A DNA stretch of 64,000 bases from UBA7672 sp030824255 (GCA_942493305.1 OW818686.1:4030001-4094000), one strand, 5' to 3'. Shown: positions 25,420 to 34,731, counted from the first letter of the stretch. Notes: generated by a model from the letters alone, not told the origin. Numbers and translations are program-made.

Positions 25420-27153
25420 ATGCCTAACCCGGTCATTCGATCCGAAGCGATCAGCATCGGCGAGCTTCTCAAGCTTGGAACGTTCCGCCCTGCGCGCGTG
25501 CAACGCGATTATTGCTGGACGGAGCATCAGCAGTCCTCCCTGCTCGAAGACCTCATCTCCGCCTTCGGCGAGTTCAACCTCGATCCCGACATCGAGCCGG
25601 ACAGCCTGCCCGATGGACGCGACCTGCCCAATCACCCGGCGATGGACCTGCCGGAGATGGACCTGGAACTGGAACAGACCCAGCCCTACGTGTTCGTCGG
25701 CACAGTCGTCGTCCACCAGACCGACGCCCACCTCGATATCTACGATGGCCTGCAGCGCCTCACGACCTTCACGGTGTTCTTCGCCGTCCTGCGCGACCTG
25801 CTGGAAGCCGAACGCAAGCACCCCGTCCACGCCATGCTGGCCGACGAGGCCGGCATCTGGCGCCTGAACCTGATGATGAAGCACAATACGCTGGAGTCGG
25901 ATATTCTCGCCCCCGGCCGCACGGCGAAGCGCCATCGCCCGCATCCGCAGCTCACCGAAGCCAGCCATCGCCTGCGCACCTGCGTCACCACCGCCCGCGG
26001 AATGTTCAAGGGCTGGGGCCGCGACCGCATCATCGCCTTCACGAAATTCCTGGCGGAGAACACGGTCGTCACCGTCACCCAGATTTCCGATCGCCGCATC
26101 GCCGCCAAGGCCTTCGTCAGCATCAATTCCGGCGGCCTGCCGCTCAAGCCGGAAGAGATCGTGAAAGGTCAGCTGATCGACCTGACCTCACCCCTGCCCG
26201 ACGCCGACGAAGCCGCCAAGCGCATCCTCAATATCTGGAACGACATCCAGGACGATCTTGGTCCCGAAGGCTTCGACAGCTTCCTGCGCTCGGTGGACTT
26301 CATCGAGCGCCGCATGCCGCAATCTTCTGACTATTCGATCCAGCTGATGGAGCACATCCGCCGCTACTATCCCGGCCAGCAAGGCGTGCGCTGGGCCAGC
26401 GACCTGCTGCTGCAATATCGCTCCGCCTACAAATGGATACACGAGGAGAACAACGCCGAGATCGCCGATGGCGTCCACGCCAGCCTGCGCCGCCTCCAGC
26501 TCCTGAAGTGGGACCAGTGGCGCGCCTACGCCATGTTGCTCAAGATGCGCTCGCGCCCCGGCGATCTCGCCGCGCGCATCGATGCGCTGGATCGCATCTG
26601 CTTCGCCCTCACCGTCTCGACGCCGGACCCACGCCGCCTCGCCGAGATGATGGGCCGCCGCGTCGAGCGCTTCGCAAAAGGCACGTTCGGCCGCCAGGCG
26701 GGTTTCCCCTTCACGAGCGCGCAGCATGAGCGCCTCGTGCGCAATCTGTCCGGCCCCATGACCGAAAGTCCTCGCCGCTCCACCATCATGCGCTGGATCG
26801 AAGCCGCCATGCATGGCGATCGCGTCCCGCGCTACATCGTGGATGCCCGCTCTTCGATCGAGCACGTCTATGCGCGCAACCCGGAAGGAAACTGGATCGC
26901 CTTCGAGGATGGCCTCGAGTTCAATGAACTCGTGACCATCCGCGAGATGACAGGCAATCTGTGCGTGTTGCCGCAGGATGATCTTGGCAACGCCCCGTTC
27001 GAGGAAAAGCGCAAAGCCTATTCCCGCTTCCGCAGCCGCTTCGCCAACGAGATCGCCAAGTCGAAGATCTGGACGCCGGATTCCGTGCGCGACCGCACGA
27101 AGCGCATCACCGACGCAACGCTGAAATTCCTCAATCTCGAGGTCACGGGCTGA
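25420..27153 (+). CDS. Single-chain GmrSD-like protein (DUF262-DUF1524), type IV restriction candidate
   Basis: A 577-residue protein. N-terminal DUF262 (ParB-like nucleotide-binding) domain shows QRDYCWTEHQQSSLLEDL and IYDGLQRLTTFTVFF; the usual DGQQR motif reads DGLQR (109-113). The C-terminal DUF1524 His-Me-type nuclease domain has SIEHVYARNP (His482) and TGNLCVLPQDDLGNAPFEEKR. This is the GmrS-GmrD fusion arrangement; known members cut modified phage DNA using NTP. Start ATG 25420 has GGAGACGTGG before it. It stands alone, with no methylase or other defence gene adjacent. The Q-to-L change in the motif could affect nucleotide hydrolysis. Confidence 0.8.
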   Translation: MPNPVIRSEAISIGELLKLGTFRPARVQRDYCWTEHQQSSLLEDLISAFGEFNLDPDIEPDSLPDGRDLPNHPAMDLPEMDLELEQTQPYVFVGTVVVHQTDAHLDIYDGLQRLTTFTVFFAVLRDLLEAERKHPVHAMLADEAGIWRLNLMMKHNTLESDILAPGRTAKRHRPHPQLTEASHRLRTCVTTARGMFKGWGRDRIIAFTKFLAENTVVTVTQISDRRIAAKAFVSINSGGLPLKPEEIVKGQLIDLTSPLPDADEAAKRILNIWNDIQDDLGPEGFDSFLRSVDFIERRMPQSSDYSIQLMEHIRRYYPGQQGVRWASDLLLQYRSAYKWIHEENNAEIADGVHASLRRLQLLKWDQWRAYAMLLKMRSRPGDLAARIDALDRICFALTVSTPDPRRLAEMMGRRVERFAKGTFGRQAGFPFTSAQHERLVRNLSGPMTESPRRSTIMRWIEAAMHGDRVPRYIVDARSSIEHVYARNPEGNWIAFEDGLEFNELVTIREMTGNLCVLPQDDLGNAPFEEKRKAYSRFRSRFANEIAKSKIWTPDSVRDRTKRITDATLKFLNLEVTG

Positions 27154-27156
27154 CGG

Positions 27157-27495
27157 CTACTCTCCGGGATCGGCCCCGAACTCCGCGACAAGCTGCGTCA
27201 TGAACGCATCGCGCTCGCCAGACAGCGCCGCCCCTTCGCCGCCGCTCGTCGCCATGCTGGCAAAAAAATAGATGAACGTCCGCGCCTTGCGATACGCCTC
27301 CAGCGCGCCAGCCTTGTCGTTGCTGGCTTTCAGCCGGTTCATCCGCATGCGGTAAAGGTCGGCGGTCACCTCTGCGAAATGGAGGTTCGGAACGCTGGTC
27401 TTGATAAGCGCTTCCGCCGCATCCAGCTGGTTGTCAGCTTCCAGCCGTCTGGCGGTCAACCACCACTCCGGCTTGCCCGCATCATCCGCGTCCAT
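27157..27495 (-). CDS. Hypothetical protein, TPR-like
   Basis: A 112-residue soluble protein made of helices resembling two or three TPR units (LTARRLEADNQLDAAEALI; LYRMRMNRLKASNDKAGALE). It converges with the GmrSD-like gene, with 3 bp between stop codons. No further prediction. Confidence 0.6.
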   Translation of the reverse strand: MDADDAGKPEWWLTARRLEADNQLDAAEALIKTSVPNLHFAEVTADLYRMRMNRLKASNDKAGALEAYRKARTFIYFFASMATSGGEGAALSGERDAFMTQLVAEFGADPGE

Positions 27496-27581
27496 GCCCC
27501 GTCCCTTCCAGCCCGTCCCTGAATCCTCTAGTCAGGTCCCGGCGCCATGTGAAGCGGCGGCAAGGGGACGGGCGACGCAAA

Positions 27582-28121
27582 ATGGGGATTCTCGCGGCGC
27601 TCGGCCTCGGCGGAATCAACAGGGGGTCCATCCCCGGCGGCGGCACAGTCATCGTGCCGACGCCCTACAAACAGCGCACCACGCCAGACACACGCTCGGA
27701 CGATGGCCGCGCCCTCATCGCCTATCGGAAGCTCCATTCAACCATGGCCGGTACGACCGAATGCAACGGCATGATCGCCGTCGCGCTGCCATCAGAGGTC
27801 GGCAAGCTTGGCGATCTTGTCGGCACAGGCCGCGCAAACCTCACCACGCGCTGGGCCTTCGCCAACGAGTCCGAAGGCCGCTGGTATGGCAAGCCCGAAC
27901 GATGGGCCGAAGTCGCAAGACAAGGTCCGAATGGCGAGGAGCTCGTGGGCCCGCTGAAAGTCCACACCGTCGGCTGGCGCGTCTACGACGATCCCGCCTG
28001 CCTCTACGCCGTCAACGACAGGCGCGGCGTCATGATCGCCATCTGGATCCTCAACCGCCACGGCGGCGAGACACGCGCGCGGCGATACGCAGGGCGCATC
28101 GCCGCCTCGTTCGCTGCATAG
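27582..28121 (+). CDS. Hypothetical protein
   Basis: A 179-residue protein with no signal peptide; a central mixed beta/alpha region (AYRKLHSTMAGTTECNGMIA ... WRVYDDPACLYAVNDRRGVMI) ends in a short hydrophobic IAIWILN stretch. ATG 27582 follows GGGACGGGCGACGCAA. No family recognised. Confidence 0.55.
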   Translation: MGILAALGLGGINRGSIPGGGTVIVPTPYKQRTTPDTRSDDGRALIAYRKLHSTMAGTTECNGMIAVALPSEVGKLGDLVGTGRANLTTRWAFANESEGRWYGKPERWAEVARQGPNGEELVGPLKVHTVGWRVYDDPACLYAVNDRRGVMIAIWILNRHGGETRARRYAGRIAASFAA

Positions 28122-28124
28122 TCC

Positions 28125-28742
28125 CTATTTCTGTGTCGCCGCAACGCGTGCGTTGTTGATCTCTTTCGCGGCCTTGTACGCCGGCCGCCCACGCAGGCGT
28201 TCCGCATACGCCTCGAATGCGGGCCGAGACGGCATCGACTTGAACATCAGGCCCCAGTCCACCGTGCTGCCGACATAAACGTCCGCCGCCGTGAACTGGT
28301 CGCCGCACACATACTGGCGATCCGACAGCATCGCCTCCAGCGTGCCCACCGCCGCATCGAACGACCCGAACCCCGCCATGCCATCGCGCCCTTCCGGCAC
28401 GCTCCAGCCCAGCGCCTTGGCCGTCACCGCCTGCTCGATCGGCCCCGCCGAAAACAGCACATAGCGATAATAGTCCCCGGCCTTCTCAACGGGCGGCTTC
28501 AGCTTCGCCTCGGGAAACGCGTCAGCGAGATAAAGACAGATCGCCGCCGCCTCTGTCACCACGACGCCGTTGTGCCGGATCGTCGGAACCTTCCCCATCG
28601 GGTTCACGGCCAGGAACTCCGCGCTCTTGTTGCCTGCCGGCCCCCAATCCAGCCAGTTGATGGTGTAAGGCTGGCCCAGCTCCTCGAGCATCCAGTGCGC
28701 GATTTGCCCGCGGCTCATCGGGTTCGTCCAGAATTCGATCAT
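28125..28742 (-). CDS. Glutathione S-transferase family protein
   Basis: A 205-residue cytoplasmic GST: thioredoxin-like N-domain (WTNPMSRGQIAHWMLEELGQ, catalytic Ser in the SRG position, NPMGKVPTIRHNG cis-Pro loop, VVTEAAAICLYLAD for glutathione binding) and helical C-domain with QFTAADVYVGSTV N-cap box. Conjugates or reduces electrophiles with glutathione; substrate unknown. The neighbouring divergent gene at 28998 also has a GST fold. Confidence 0.85.
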   Translation of the reverse strand: MIEFWTNPMSRGQIAHWMLEELGQPYTINWLDWGPAGNKSAEFLAVNPMGKVPTIRHNGVVVTEAAAICLYLADAFPEAKLKPPVEKAGDYYRYVLFSAGPIEQAVTAKALGWSVPEGRDGMAGFGSFDAAVGTLEAMLSDRQYVCGDQFTAADVYVGSTVDWGLMFKSMPSRPAFEAYAERLRGRPAYKAAKEINNARVAATQK

Positions 28743-28997
28743 GCGTATCCTCCAGCACGTCGCGACGATGCGCCGGGCGCCGCCGCGCGACAAGTCCGCT
28801 CGCGCCATCCCTCCCGCCGGGGATGTGTCAGCATCATCTATGGACCGCCGGGCCCCCGCCCGGCAGTCGGCGCGCAGCGCCGAACCTGCGCGCAGCGGCG
28901 TTCGGCCCGCGCAACACCTAAGCTGGACGCCACCCCTGCAAACAATGCTAGCCTCCCCTCAACCGGCGCCCACAAGCCGAACCTCGGGGAGACGACA

Positions 28998-29747
28998 ATG
29001 AAACCAGCCCACACGCTTCTGCTCGCCATCGTGCTGGCCGCCATGCCACAGGCCTGCACGACCCCCGCTTCCCAGCCCGTCATGCAGACAGCATCCCCGA
29101 GCATCGTCATCTACCACGCCGAAGGCCGCCGATCGGAGCGCGTCGCGTGGCTCTGCGAAGAGCTCGGCCTCCCTTACGAACTCAAATTCCGCCGTGGCGA
29201 TGTCGCCGGCTCCTTTGCCGACATCCTGGCCGTGAACCCCGGCATGCGCGTCGCGCCCACCGTGTTCTACAATGGCGAGCTCCTTGTTGAATCCGGCGCG
29301 ATCCTCGAATTCATTCTCGACCGCAATGGCGGCGGCCGTCTCGTCCCCGATGTGAGCTCCCCCGACTACGCCAGCCATCTCCGCTTCATGCACTACGCCG
29401 AAGGCACACTCGCCTCCGACGCCGTGGCCGACTACCGCGTCGCCCGCGCCACCGATGGCAAGGCCCCGCGTGGGCCCGAGACAGACGGCCAGCGCGCCAT
29501 GCGCTTCGCCGAGGATCATCTCGCGAAGCACCCGTATTTCGGCGGCTCGGAATTCACCGCCGCCGACATCATGATGGTCTTCCCGATCAGCTACGCCATC
29601 CGCATGAATGTCGCCGACCCGGCGAAATATCCGAACATCGCCGCATGGCAGACCAGGGTCGAAGCCCGCCCCGCCTTCCAGCGCATGCTCGCCAAGGCCC
29701 GCCCCGATGGCCGCGTCAGCCCGCCGCCCTCGCTCACGCTGCCTTAG
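28998..29747 (+). CDS. GST-fold protein with lipoprotein signal
   Basis: A 249-residue protein with an unusual layout: a signal peptide MKPAHTLLLAIVLAAMPQAC with lipobox-like PQAC (Cys20), then a full GST fold. The thioredoxin-like part has YHAEGRRSERVAWLCEEL, NPGMRVAPTVFYNG and LVESGAILEFILD; the C-domain has SEFTAADIMMVF. GSTs are normally cytoplasmic, so an envelope location is odd as glutathione is scarce there. ATG 28998 follows GGGGAGACGACA, so the signal is probably real. It is divergent from the cytoplasmic GST gene. Confidence 0.78.
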   Translation: MKPAHTLLLAIVLAAMPQACTTPASQPVMQTASPSIVIYHAEGRRSERVAWLCEELGLPYELKFRRGDVAGSFADILAVNPGMRVAPTVFYNGELLVESGAILEFILDRNGGGRLVPDVSSPDYASHLRFMHYAEGTLASDAVADYRVARATDGKAPRGPETDGQRAMRFAEDHLAKHPYFGGSEFTAADIMMVFPISYAIRMNVADPAKYPNIAAWQTRVEARPAFQRMLAKARPDGRVSPPPSLTLP

Positions 29748-29784
29748 CGCAAGATCGCGTTCACCGGACTCACGACGCGAAATC

Positions 29785-29889
29785 CTGTCATCCCGGGCGA
29801 CCCGGAGACGCGAAGCGTATCCGGGCAAGACCCGGCACCCATTCCTCCACCCCGACGGCCTCACGATGGGTCCCGGCTCTACGCCAGGC
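29785..29889. repeat. Family-2 palindromic element
   Basis: Begins TGTCATCCCGGGCGACCCGG, contains ACGCGAAGCGT and the pair GGCACCCATT...GATGGGTCCCGG, as in the copies near 9.5 kb. It fills the gap between the GST lipoprotein gene and the LytTR gene. Confidence 0.68.
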
Positions 29890-29915
29890 GTTCAGAACGG
29901 CTTCGCGCGAGGCAC

Positions 29916-30830
29916 TCAATTCTCCAGCACGCTCCGGAACCGGCGACTGCCGCCCACCACGCTGCCATCCGTCAGCGTGATCTCCAGATCGCCCGCAGCG
30001 GTCGGCTTGAATGATTGCACCCGCGCCTTGTTCACCAGCCGTGAGCGATGCACGCGCACAAACCCGTGCGCCACCAGCCGCTCCTCGAAGCCTGCCAACG
30101 TCCCGCGCACCAGATGCTTCGCCCCGCCCACATGGATCTCGACATAGTTCCCCGCCGCCTCCACCCAGCCAATGCTCGCGGGGTCCAGCAGCGTCACACG
30201 CCCGCCATCGCGTATCTCGATCCGCTGGTCCTGCGTGGGCGTCGCTGGCGGCGCCACCAGCAACTGCGCCGCCTTCTGCGCCTGCCAGAATCCGAACACC
30301 CAGAACCACGCCGCGTTGGACGCATAGGTCAGCACGTCCTTCCGCCACTCATATATGAACGGCAGCACGAGGTCGCCCTCATAGGCGAACACGTAAGTGG
30401 ACCCGGCCGACGCATAGCCAAGCTTCCGCAAGGCCACCATGCCGGCAATGTGCAGGACCGAGAACACGCACGCCGCCGCCACATGCAGGCCGGCAACCTT
30501 CACCCATGCCCGCATCGACGGCTCGATGGGGGGCGGCACTTTCCACACCATCCACCCGACCAGCGGCGACAGCGCCACCACCATCGCCACGGATGAAATT
30601 TCATAAAGCCAGGCCGCCCGTTCATCGATCGGCGGACCGCCCGTCTGGCCCTCCATGATGGCGGACGTGGCGTTGATCACAGCGACCACGGACGCGACCA
30701 CACCGATGAACAGCACAGCCGCCCATTCGACGCGCCAGCCCCCAAGCCGCAGCGCCCCGCCGCTCGTCCCGGCTTTCCCGCCGCTCGTCCCAGAGCCGTC
30801 CCCACTAGTCACAGCACCTTGACCTTCCAC
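29916..30830 (-). CDS. Membrane-bound LytTR family regulator
   Basis: A 304-residue protein with a Gly/Ser-rich N-terminus, four membrane segments (about residues 37-58, 80-100, 112-135 and 165-185) and a C-terminal LytTR DNA-binding domain (about 200-300) with IGWVEAAGNYVEIHV, FVRVHRSRLVNKARV and a GSRRFRSVL end. So a transcription factor tethered to the inner membrane, where the membrane part may sense a signal. It is divergent from the acyltransferase gene at 30893, with 62 bp between starts, a pairing often seen for membrane LytTR proteins; it probably controls that gene and itself. Confidence 0.85.
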   Translation of the reverse strand: MEGQGAVTSGDGSGTSGGKAGTSGGALRLGGWRVEWAAVLFIGVVASVVAVINATSAIMEGQTGGPPIDERAAWLYEISSVAMVVALSPLVGWMVWKVPPPIEPSMRAWVKVAGLHVAAACVFSVLHIAGMVALRKLGYASAGSTYVFAYEGDLVLPFIYEWRKDVLTYASNAAWFWVFGFWQAQKAAQLLVAPPATPTQDQRIEIRDGGRVTLLDPASIGWVEAAGNYVEIHVGGAKHLVRGTLAGFEERLVAHGFVRVHRSRLVNKARVQSFKPTAAGDLEITLTDGSVVGGSRRFRSVLEN

Positions 30831-30892
30831 GGCTTTTGTCTGGCCCTCGGCCCAACCTCGCGGATCATGGCGACAATAACAAGGTTGCGCAC

Positions 30893-32092
30893 ATGACCCT
30901 CCCCAACGCCGTCCCCGACCGCCGCCTCGACCTCGACTGGCTCCGCATAGCCGCCTTCGGCCTCCTGATCTTCTACCATGTCGGCATGTTCTACGTGTCG
31001 TGGGGCTTCCACGTGAAGTCCGACCACGCCAGCACCGCCGCCGAGCCCCTGATGCTCCTGTCGAACCCGTGGCGGCTCACCCTGCTGTTCGTCATCTCCG
31101 GCTGCGCAACCCGCTTCATGCTCGACAAGATGAAGACCGGAGCCTTCCTCGGCTCGCGCACCGTGCGGCTGCTGATCCCGCTTGTCTTCTGCATGTTCGT
31201 GATCGTCCCGCCGCAGACCTACATGGAGATCATCGAGAAGCTGGGCTTCACCGGCTCCTACGCCGAGTTTTATGGGAAGTACGTCACGGCGAGCGGCGGC
31301 TGGGGCATCATCACCCCCACCTGGAACCATCTCTGGTTCGTCGCCTACCTCTTTGTCTACACCCTGCTCATCGCCGGCATCGGTCCGCTGCTGAAACGTA
31401 TCCCGGCCCGCGCCGCCCGCTGGCTGGCCAGCGGCCTTCCCGTCGTGCTGATCCCGTTTCTCTATCTCGTGCTCACCCGCGCCACACTCGAACCGATCTT
31501 CGACGAAACCCACGCCCTGTTCGACGACTGGTACGCCCACACCGTCTATTTCCCCGCCTTCCTGTTCGGCTACGCCATCGCCAGGCACGAGGCGTTCTTC
31601 GAGACCTGCCAGCGCCTCCGCTGGCCCATGCTCATCCTCGCGCTCACCGCCTGGGCCACGCTCACCGGCTACCGCTACTGGGGTCTCTCGCTGGCAGGTC
31701 TGCCTGAACCCGCCCTGCAACTCGCCGCCCCCGTCCTCCGCGAGCTTCAGGCCTGGACCATGATCCTCGCCCTGTTCGGCTTCGCCCGGAAACACCTCCG
31801 CCACGACAACGCCGCCCGCCGCTATCTCACCGACGCAATCTTCCCGTTCTACATCATCCACCAGACCACCATCGTGGTCGCGGGCCACTATCTGAACCAG
31901 CTCGGCTGGCCCGTCTGGCTCGAAGCGCCCACCCTGATCGCGCTCACCATCGCCAGCTGCTGGCTCGGCTACGACCTCCTCCGCCGCCTCCCCCCCCTCC
32001 GCCCCCTCTTAGGCCTCAAGCCCCAACGCAGAACGCCACCCGATCCCTCGCGAGACCGGATGGCGCTGCAGACGGGTTCAAACCAAACCTAG
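30893..32092 (+). CDS. Acyltransferase 3 family membrane protein
   Basis: A 399-residue protein with about ten membrane segments. DRRLDLDWLRIAAFGLLIFYHVGMF is the family start (conserved Asp-Trp-Leu and the catalytic His of YHV), followed by HLWFVAYLFVY and PFYIIHQTTIVV. The family moves acyl or succinyl groups onto sugars across the inner membrane (glucan modification, OpgC-like). Stop codons of this gene and the convergent TonB-dependent receptor overlap. Probably regulated by the divergent LytTR protein. Confidence 0.82.
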   Translation: MTLPNAVPDRRLDLDWLRIAAFGLLIFYHVGMFYVSWGFHVKSDHASTAAEPLMLLSNPWRLTLLFVISGCATRFMLDKMKTGAFLGSRTVRLLIPLVFCMFVIVPPQTYMEIIEKLGFTGSYAEFYGKYVTASGGWGIITPTWNHLWFVAYLFVYTLLIAGIGPLLKRIPARAARWLASGLPVVLIPFLYLVLTRATLEPIFDETHALFDDWYAHTVYFPAFLFGYAIARHEAFFETCQRLRWPMLILALTAWATLTGYRYWGLSLAGLPEPALQLAAPVLRELQAWTMILALFGFARKHLRHDNAARRYLTDAIFPFYIIHQTTIVVAGHYLNQLGWPVWLEAPTLIALTIASCWLGYDLLRRLPPLRPLLGLKPQRRTPPDPSRDRMALQTGSNQT

Positions 32093-34491
32093 AACCGGGC
32101 GTTGAGACTCACCCAGAAGCTGCGGGCCTTGTCCTTGTTGTTGTAGTCGTCCTGGAAATTGGCCGTGTACGTGCCATCGCCATTGTCGATGAACGTCGTC
32201 TGATAGCTCGTGAAGTCCTCGTCCAGCAGGTTGTTGATGCGGCCGCTGATCGTGAGGAAGTCGCTGAACGCGTACTGCGCGCCAAGGTGCAGGACGGTGT
32301 AATCCTTGTAAAACAGCTGCTCACCCGTCACGGCGTCGGTGCCGCGATAGCGCTTCGAGCGGTTCTCGGCCGACAATTGCGACGAGATCTGGTCGGTGAT
32401 CGCCCAGTCCAGCGTCGCGTTGATCATGTGCTTGGCCGTCTGCGTCAGCGGCAGGCCGGCTTCCGCGCCGCTCTTCTGCTCGCTGTCCGTGTAGGTGTAG
32501 TTCGCGCGCAGCGAGACGTTCTCGAGAATCTCGTAGCGACCGGCCACCTCGGCGCCCTGGATCACAACATTATCGATGTTCACCGTCTTGGAACTCGTCG
32601 AATAGCCAAGGTCGGCATACTCGCCCGTGTCCGTGCAGCTCAGCGTGAGCCCGGCGCCGCACGGCTGCGAGGTAATCTTGTCCTCGAACTCGTTGTAGAA
32701 AACCGTCACGTTGAAGTTGTGCCCGGCATCGCTCTCCCAGTAAGCGGCAATCTCGCTGCTCGTGCTGGTTTCAGGTTTCAGGTCCGGGTTGCCGAACAGC
32801 GGCGTCGTCCCTTGCCCGCCAAAGCCGGTTACGCCTTCATACAGCTGTGTCGTCTTCGGAGTCTTGAAACCCGTGCTGACGCCGCCCTTGATCGTCCAGT
32901 CCGGCGCGAGGCTGTAGACGCCGTACAGGCGCGGGCTCACCTGGTCGCCAAACACCTCATGGTCGTCATAGCGCAGGCCGCCCGTGATCGACAGCGGCGC
33001 GATTGGCGTCCACGTGTCCTCCGCAAACACGGAGTACATGTTGTGCTCCTGTTTCTGGCCGGGCGTGCCATCCTCGATCCCGAACACGCCATCCGTCAGC
33101 TCGCCGCGAATGACCTGCGCGCCCACAACAGCCACGTGCTCGCCCGCCAGCTCGAACGGCATGTCCAGCTTGGCGTCCAGCGTGTACTGCGCGCTTTCCA
33201 GCGTCCGCTTGGGGCGGGGCAGGAAGGTGCTCTCCGCCAATGCGCGGCGCTCGGCCAGCGTGAGACCAGCATACGGCCCGGTCGCATCGATCATCTGCAG
33301 CAGCAGTTCGCGTTCGGCGACCGTGAACGGCATTGTGCGGCCGTCATTGTTCGTCGCCACGTGCGCCAGCGAGACAAAGCTGTTGCCGAAGCCCCATTCG
33401 CCGCTGTGCGTCAGCGACCAGGTATCGCGCGTGAATTCCTGCGACGCGCTGTAACCCGCGCGCGGATTGGCGCGTCGGCTCCACGTGCCGCCGTTGGTCG
33501 CGCAAGCCGCTGCGTTGTTGCCGACAGCGCCCAGGCAGAAATTGCCGGCGGTGAAAATGCTGTTGATGTTGTCGACCGTCCCGACCGGATATTCTTCCAC
33601 GCCCTGATCGTTGATCTTGATCGCGTTGTCGTATTCCTGCTTCGAGGTGTCGTAGTCGAACACCAGTCGCTGGTTGTCGGCCATGTTCCACGACAGGCTG
33701 CCGCCCAGCGCGATGTTGGTATTGTCCACCGTCTTGCCGCCGCCGCCGAAACCGAGCGCGCGGTTCTGTTCCACGCCAGCCGGATCGGTCACCGACGCAT
33801 AAACCGGGTTCGATGCATCGCGCTTGTACCAGCTGCCGCGCAGGCTGAGATTCAGCACGTCCGAAACGATCGGCCCCGACAGGAAGAAGTCGACCGTCGA
33901 GTCATCGCCGAACTGGTCATTCTCCTGCAGGCTGTGGCTGAGCGTCACCGATCCGCTCCAGACGTCCGCCACCTTCTTTGTGATGATGTTGATCACGCCG
34001 CCCAGCGCGTCAGAGCCATACAGCGTCGACGCCGGACCGCGGATCACCTCGATCCGCTCGATCTGATCCAGCGGCGGAATGTGGTTGAACTGGTTGCCGC
34101 TGAAGCTGTTCGGATAGATGTCCCCGTGATTGTTCTGGCGCTTCCCGTCGATCAGGATGAGCGTGTAGTCGGAGCCCATGCCGCGCAGGCTGATCGTGCG
34201 CTGGCCGGTCTTGTCCGCCGTCTCGCTGACATCGACGCCTTCCAGATCGCGCACCGCGTCGATCAGGGTCATGTACGGGCGCTGCTTCAGCTCTTCTGCC
34301 GTGATGACGCTGATCGAGGCCGGCGCATCGGTCAGCTTCTGCTCGAACCCGGACGCGGTGACGACGACCACATCTTCCGGCGCGGATTGCGGACCAGCCG
34401 CCAACTCCTGCGCCTGCGCCTGCGCCGTCAGCGCCAGCGACGAACAGGTCGCCAGAAGAATTGCCCCACACACACCCGTCCGCCGCATCAT
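32089..34491 (-). CDS. TonB-dependent outer-membrane receptor (probable ferric-siderophore receptor)
   Basis: An 800-residue receptor: signal peptide (1-28, cleavage near AQAQA), TonB-box-like EDVVVVTASG, plug domain (about 50-165, with GMGSDYTLILIDGKRQN and IERIEVIRGPASTLYGSDALGGVINIITK), then a 22-strand beta-barrel ending SFWVSLNARF with the C-terminal Phe needed for outer-membrane insertion. The plug resembles the FepA/CirA group that takes up catecholate siderophores. A Fur-like site at 34538-34556 upstream supports iron control. Length is normal. Divergent to an MFS transporter gene. Confidence 0.88.
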   Translation of the reverse strand: MMRRTGVCGAILLATCSSLALTAQAQAQELAAGPQSAPEDVVVVTASGFEQKLTDAPASISVITAEELKQRPYMTLIDAVRDLEGVDVSETADKTGQRTISLRGMGSDYTLILIDGKRQNNHGDIYPNSFSGNQFNHIPPLDQIERIEVIRGPASTLYGSDALGGVINIITKKVADVWSGSVTLSHSLQENDQFGDDSTVDFFLSGPIVSDVLNLSLRGSWYKRDASNPVYASVTDPAGVEQNRALGFGGGGKTVDNTNIALGGSLSWNMADNQRLVFDYDTSKQEYDNAIKINDQGVEEYPVGTVDNINSIFTAGNFCLGAVGNNAAACATNGGTWSRRANPRAGYSASQEFTRDTWSLTHSGEWGFGNSFVSLAHVATNNDGRTMPFTVAERELLLQMIDATGPYAGLTLAERRALAESTFLPRPKRTLESAQYTLDAKLDMPFELAGEHVAVVGAQVIRGELTDGVFGIEDGTPGQKQEHNMYSVFAEDTWTPIAPLSITGGLRYDDHEVFGDQVSPRLYGVYSLAPDWTIKGGVSTGFKTPKTTQLYEGVTGFGGQGTTPLFGNPDLKPETSTSSEIAAYWESDAGHNFNVTVFYNEFEDKITSQPCGAGLTLSCTDTGEYADLGYSTSSKTVNIDNVVIQGAEVAGRYEILENVSLRANYTYTDSEQKSGAEAGLPLTQTAKHMINATLDWAITDQISSQLSAENRSKRYRGTDAVTGEQLFYKDYTVLHLGAQYAFSDFLTISGRINNLLDEDFTSYQTTFIDNGDGTYTANFQDDYNNKDKARSFWVSLNARF

Positions 34492-34537
34492 CCAGCCGTC
34501 TCCATTGATTTCAGGAGCGGTCTTAGACGCTTCAATT

Positions 34538-34556
34538 GCAAATGAGAATAACTATC
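34538..34556 (-). promoter_or_regulatory. Fur-box-like operator upstream of the TonB receptor gene
   Basis: The minus strand reads GATAGTTATTCTCATTTGC, matching the classical Fur consensus GATAATGATAATCATTATC at 13 of 19 positions. It lies 47 bp before the receptor start in an AT-rich stretch. A similar AGAATAACT(T)ATC sequence recurs at 34715-34731 before the divergent MFS gene. Confidence 0.6.
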
Positions 34557-34714
34557 AGTTGCATAAATCGCGCCGGATTGTCGCAGTTAGGGCGTTGAAA
34601 TGTAATGCAGATTTCGTCTTCTGCCGCGCGCGTCAACACCCGCTCCCCTCGTCAGTTATGCGTCAGGCTCCGGCCAGACACCTGCAAGAAAACGCGCCCG
34701 TGCGCTCCCCTGTC

Positions 34715-34731
34715 GATCAGAATAACTTATC
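34715..34731 (+). promoter_or_regulatory. Second Fur-like site upstream of the MFS gene
   Basis: GATCAGAATAACTTATC is an imperfect palindrome (GAT.AG ... CT.ATC) and shares AGAATAACT and ATC with the site at 34538-34556. It lies 108 bp before the MFS start. The rest of the 34492-34839 gap shows no gene. Confidence 0.4.

Noticed and set aside
23587..25968. A 793-codon open frame on the minus strand across uup and the DUF2336 gene
   Set aside because: It is antisense to two well-identified genes and has no recognisable family; a GC-driven shadow.
32287..34545. A 752-codon open frame on the plus strand opposite the TonB receptor
   Set aside because: Antisense of a clear receptor gene with signal peptide, plug and barrel; composition is shadow-like.
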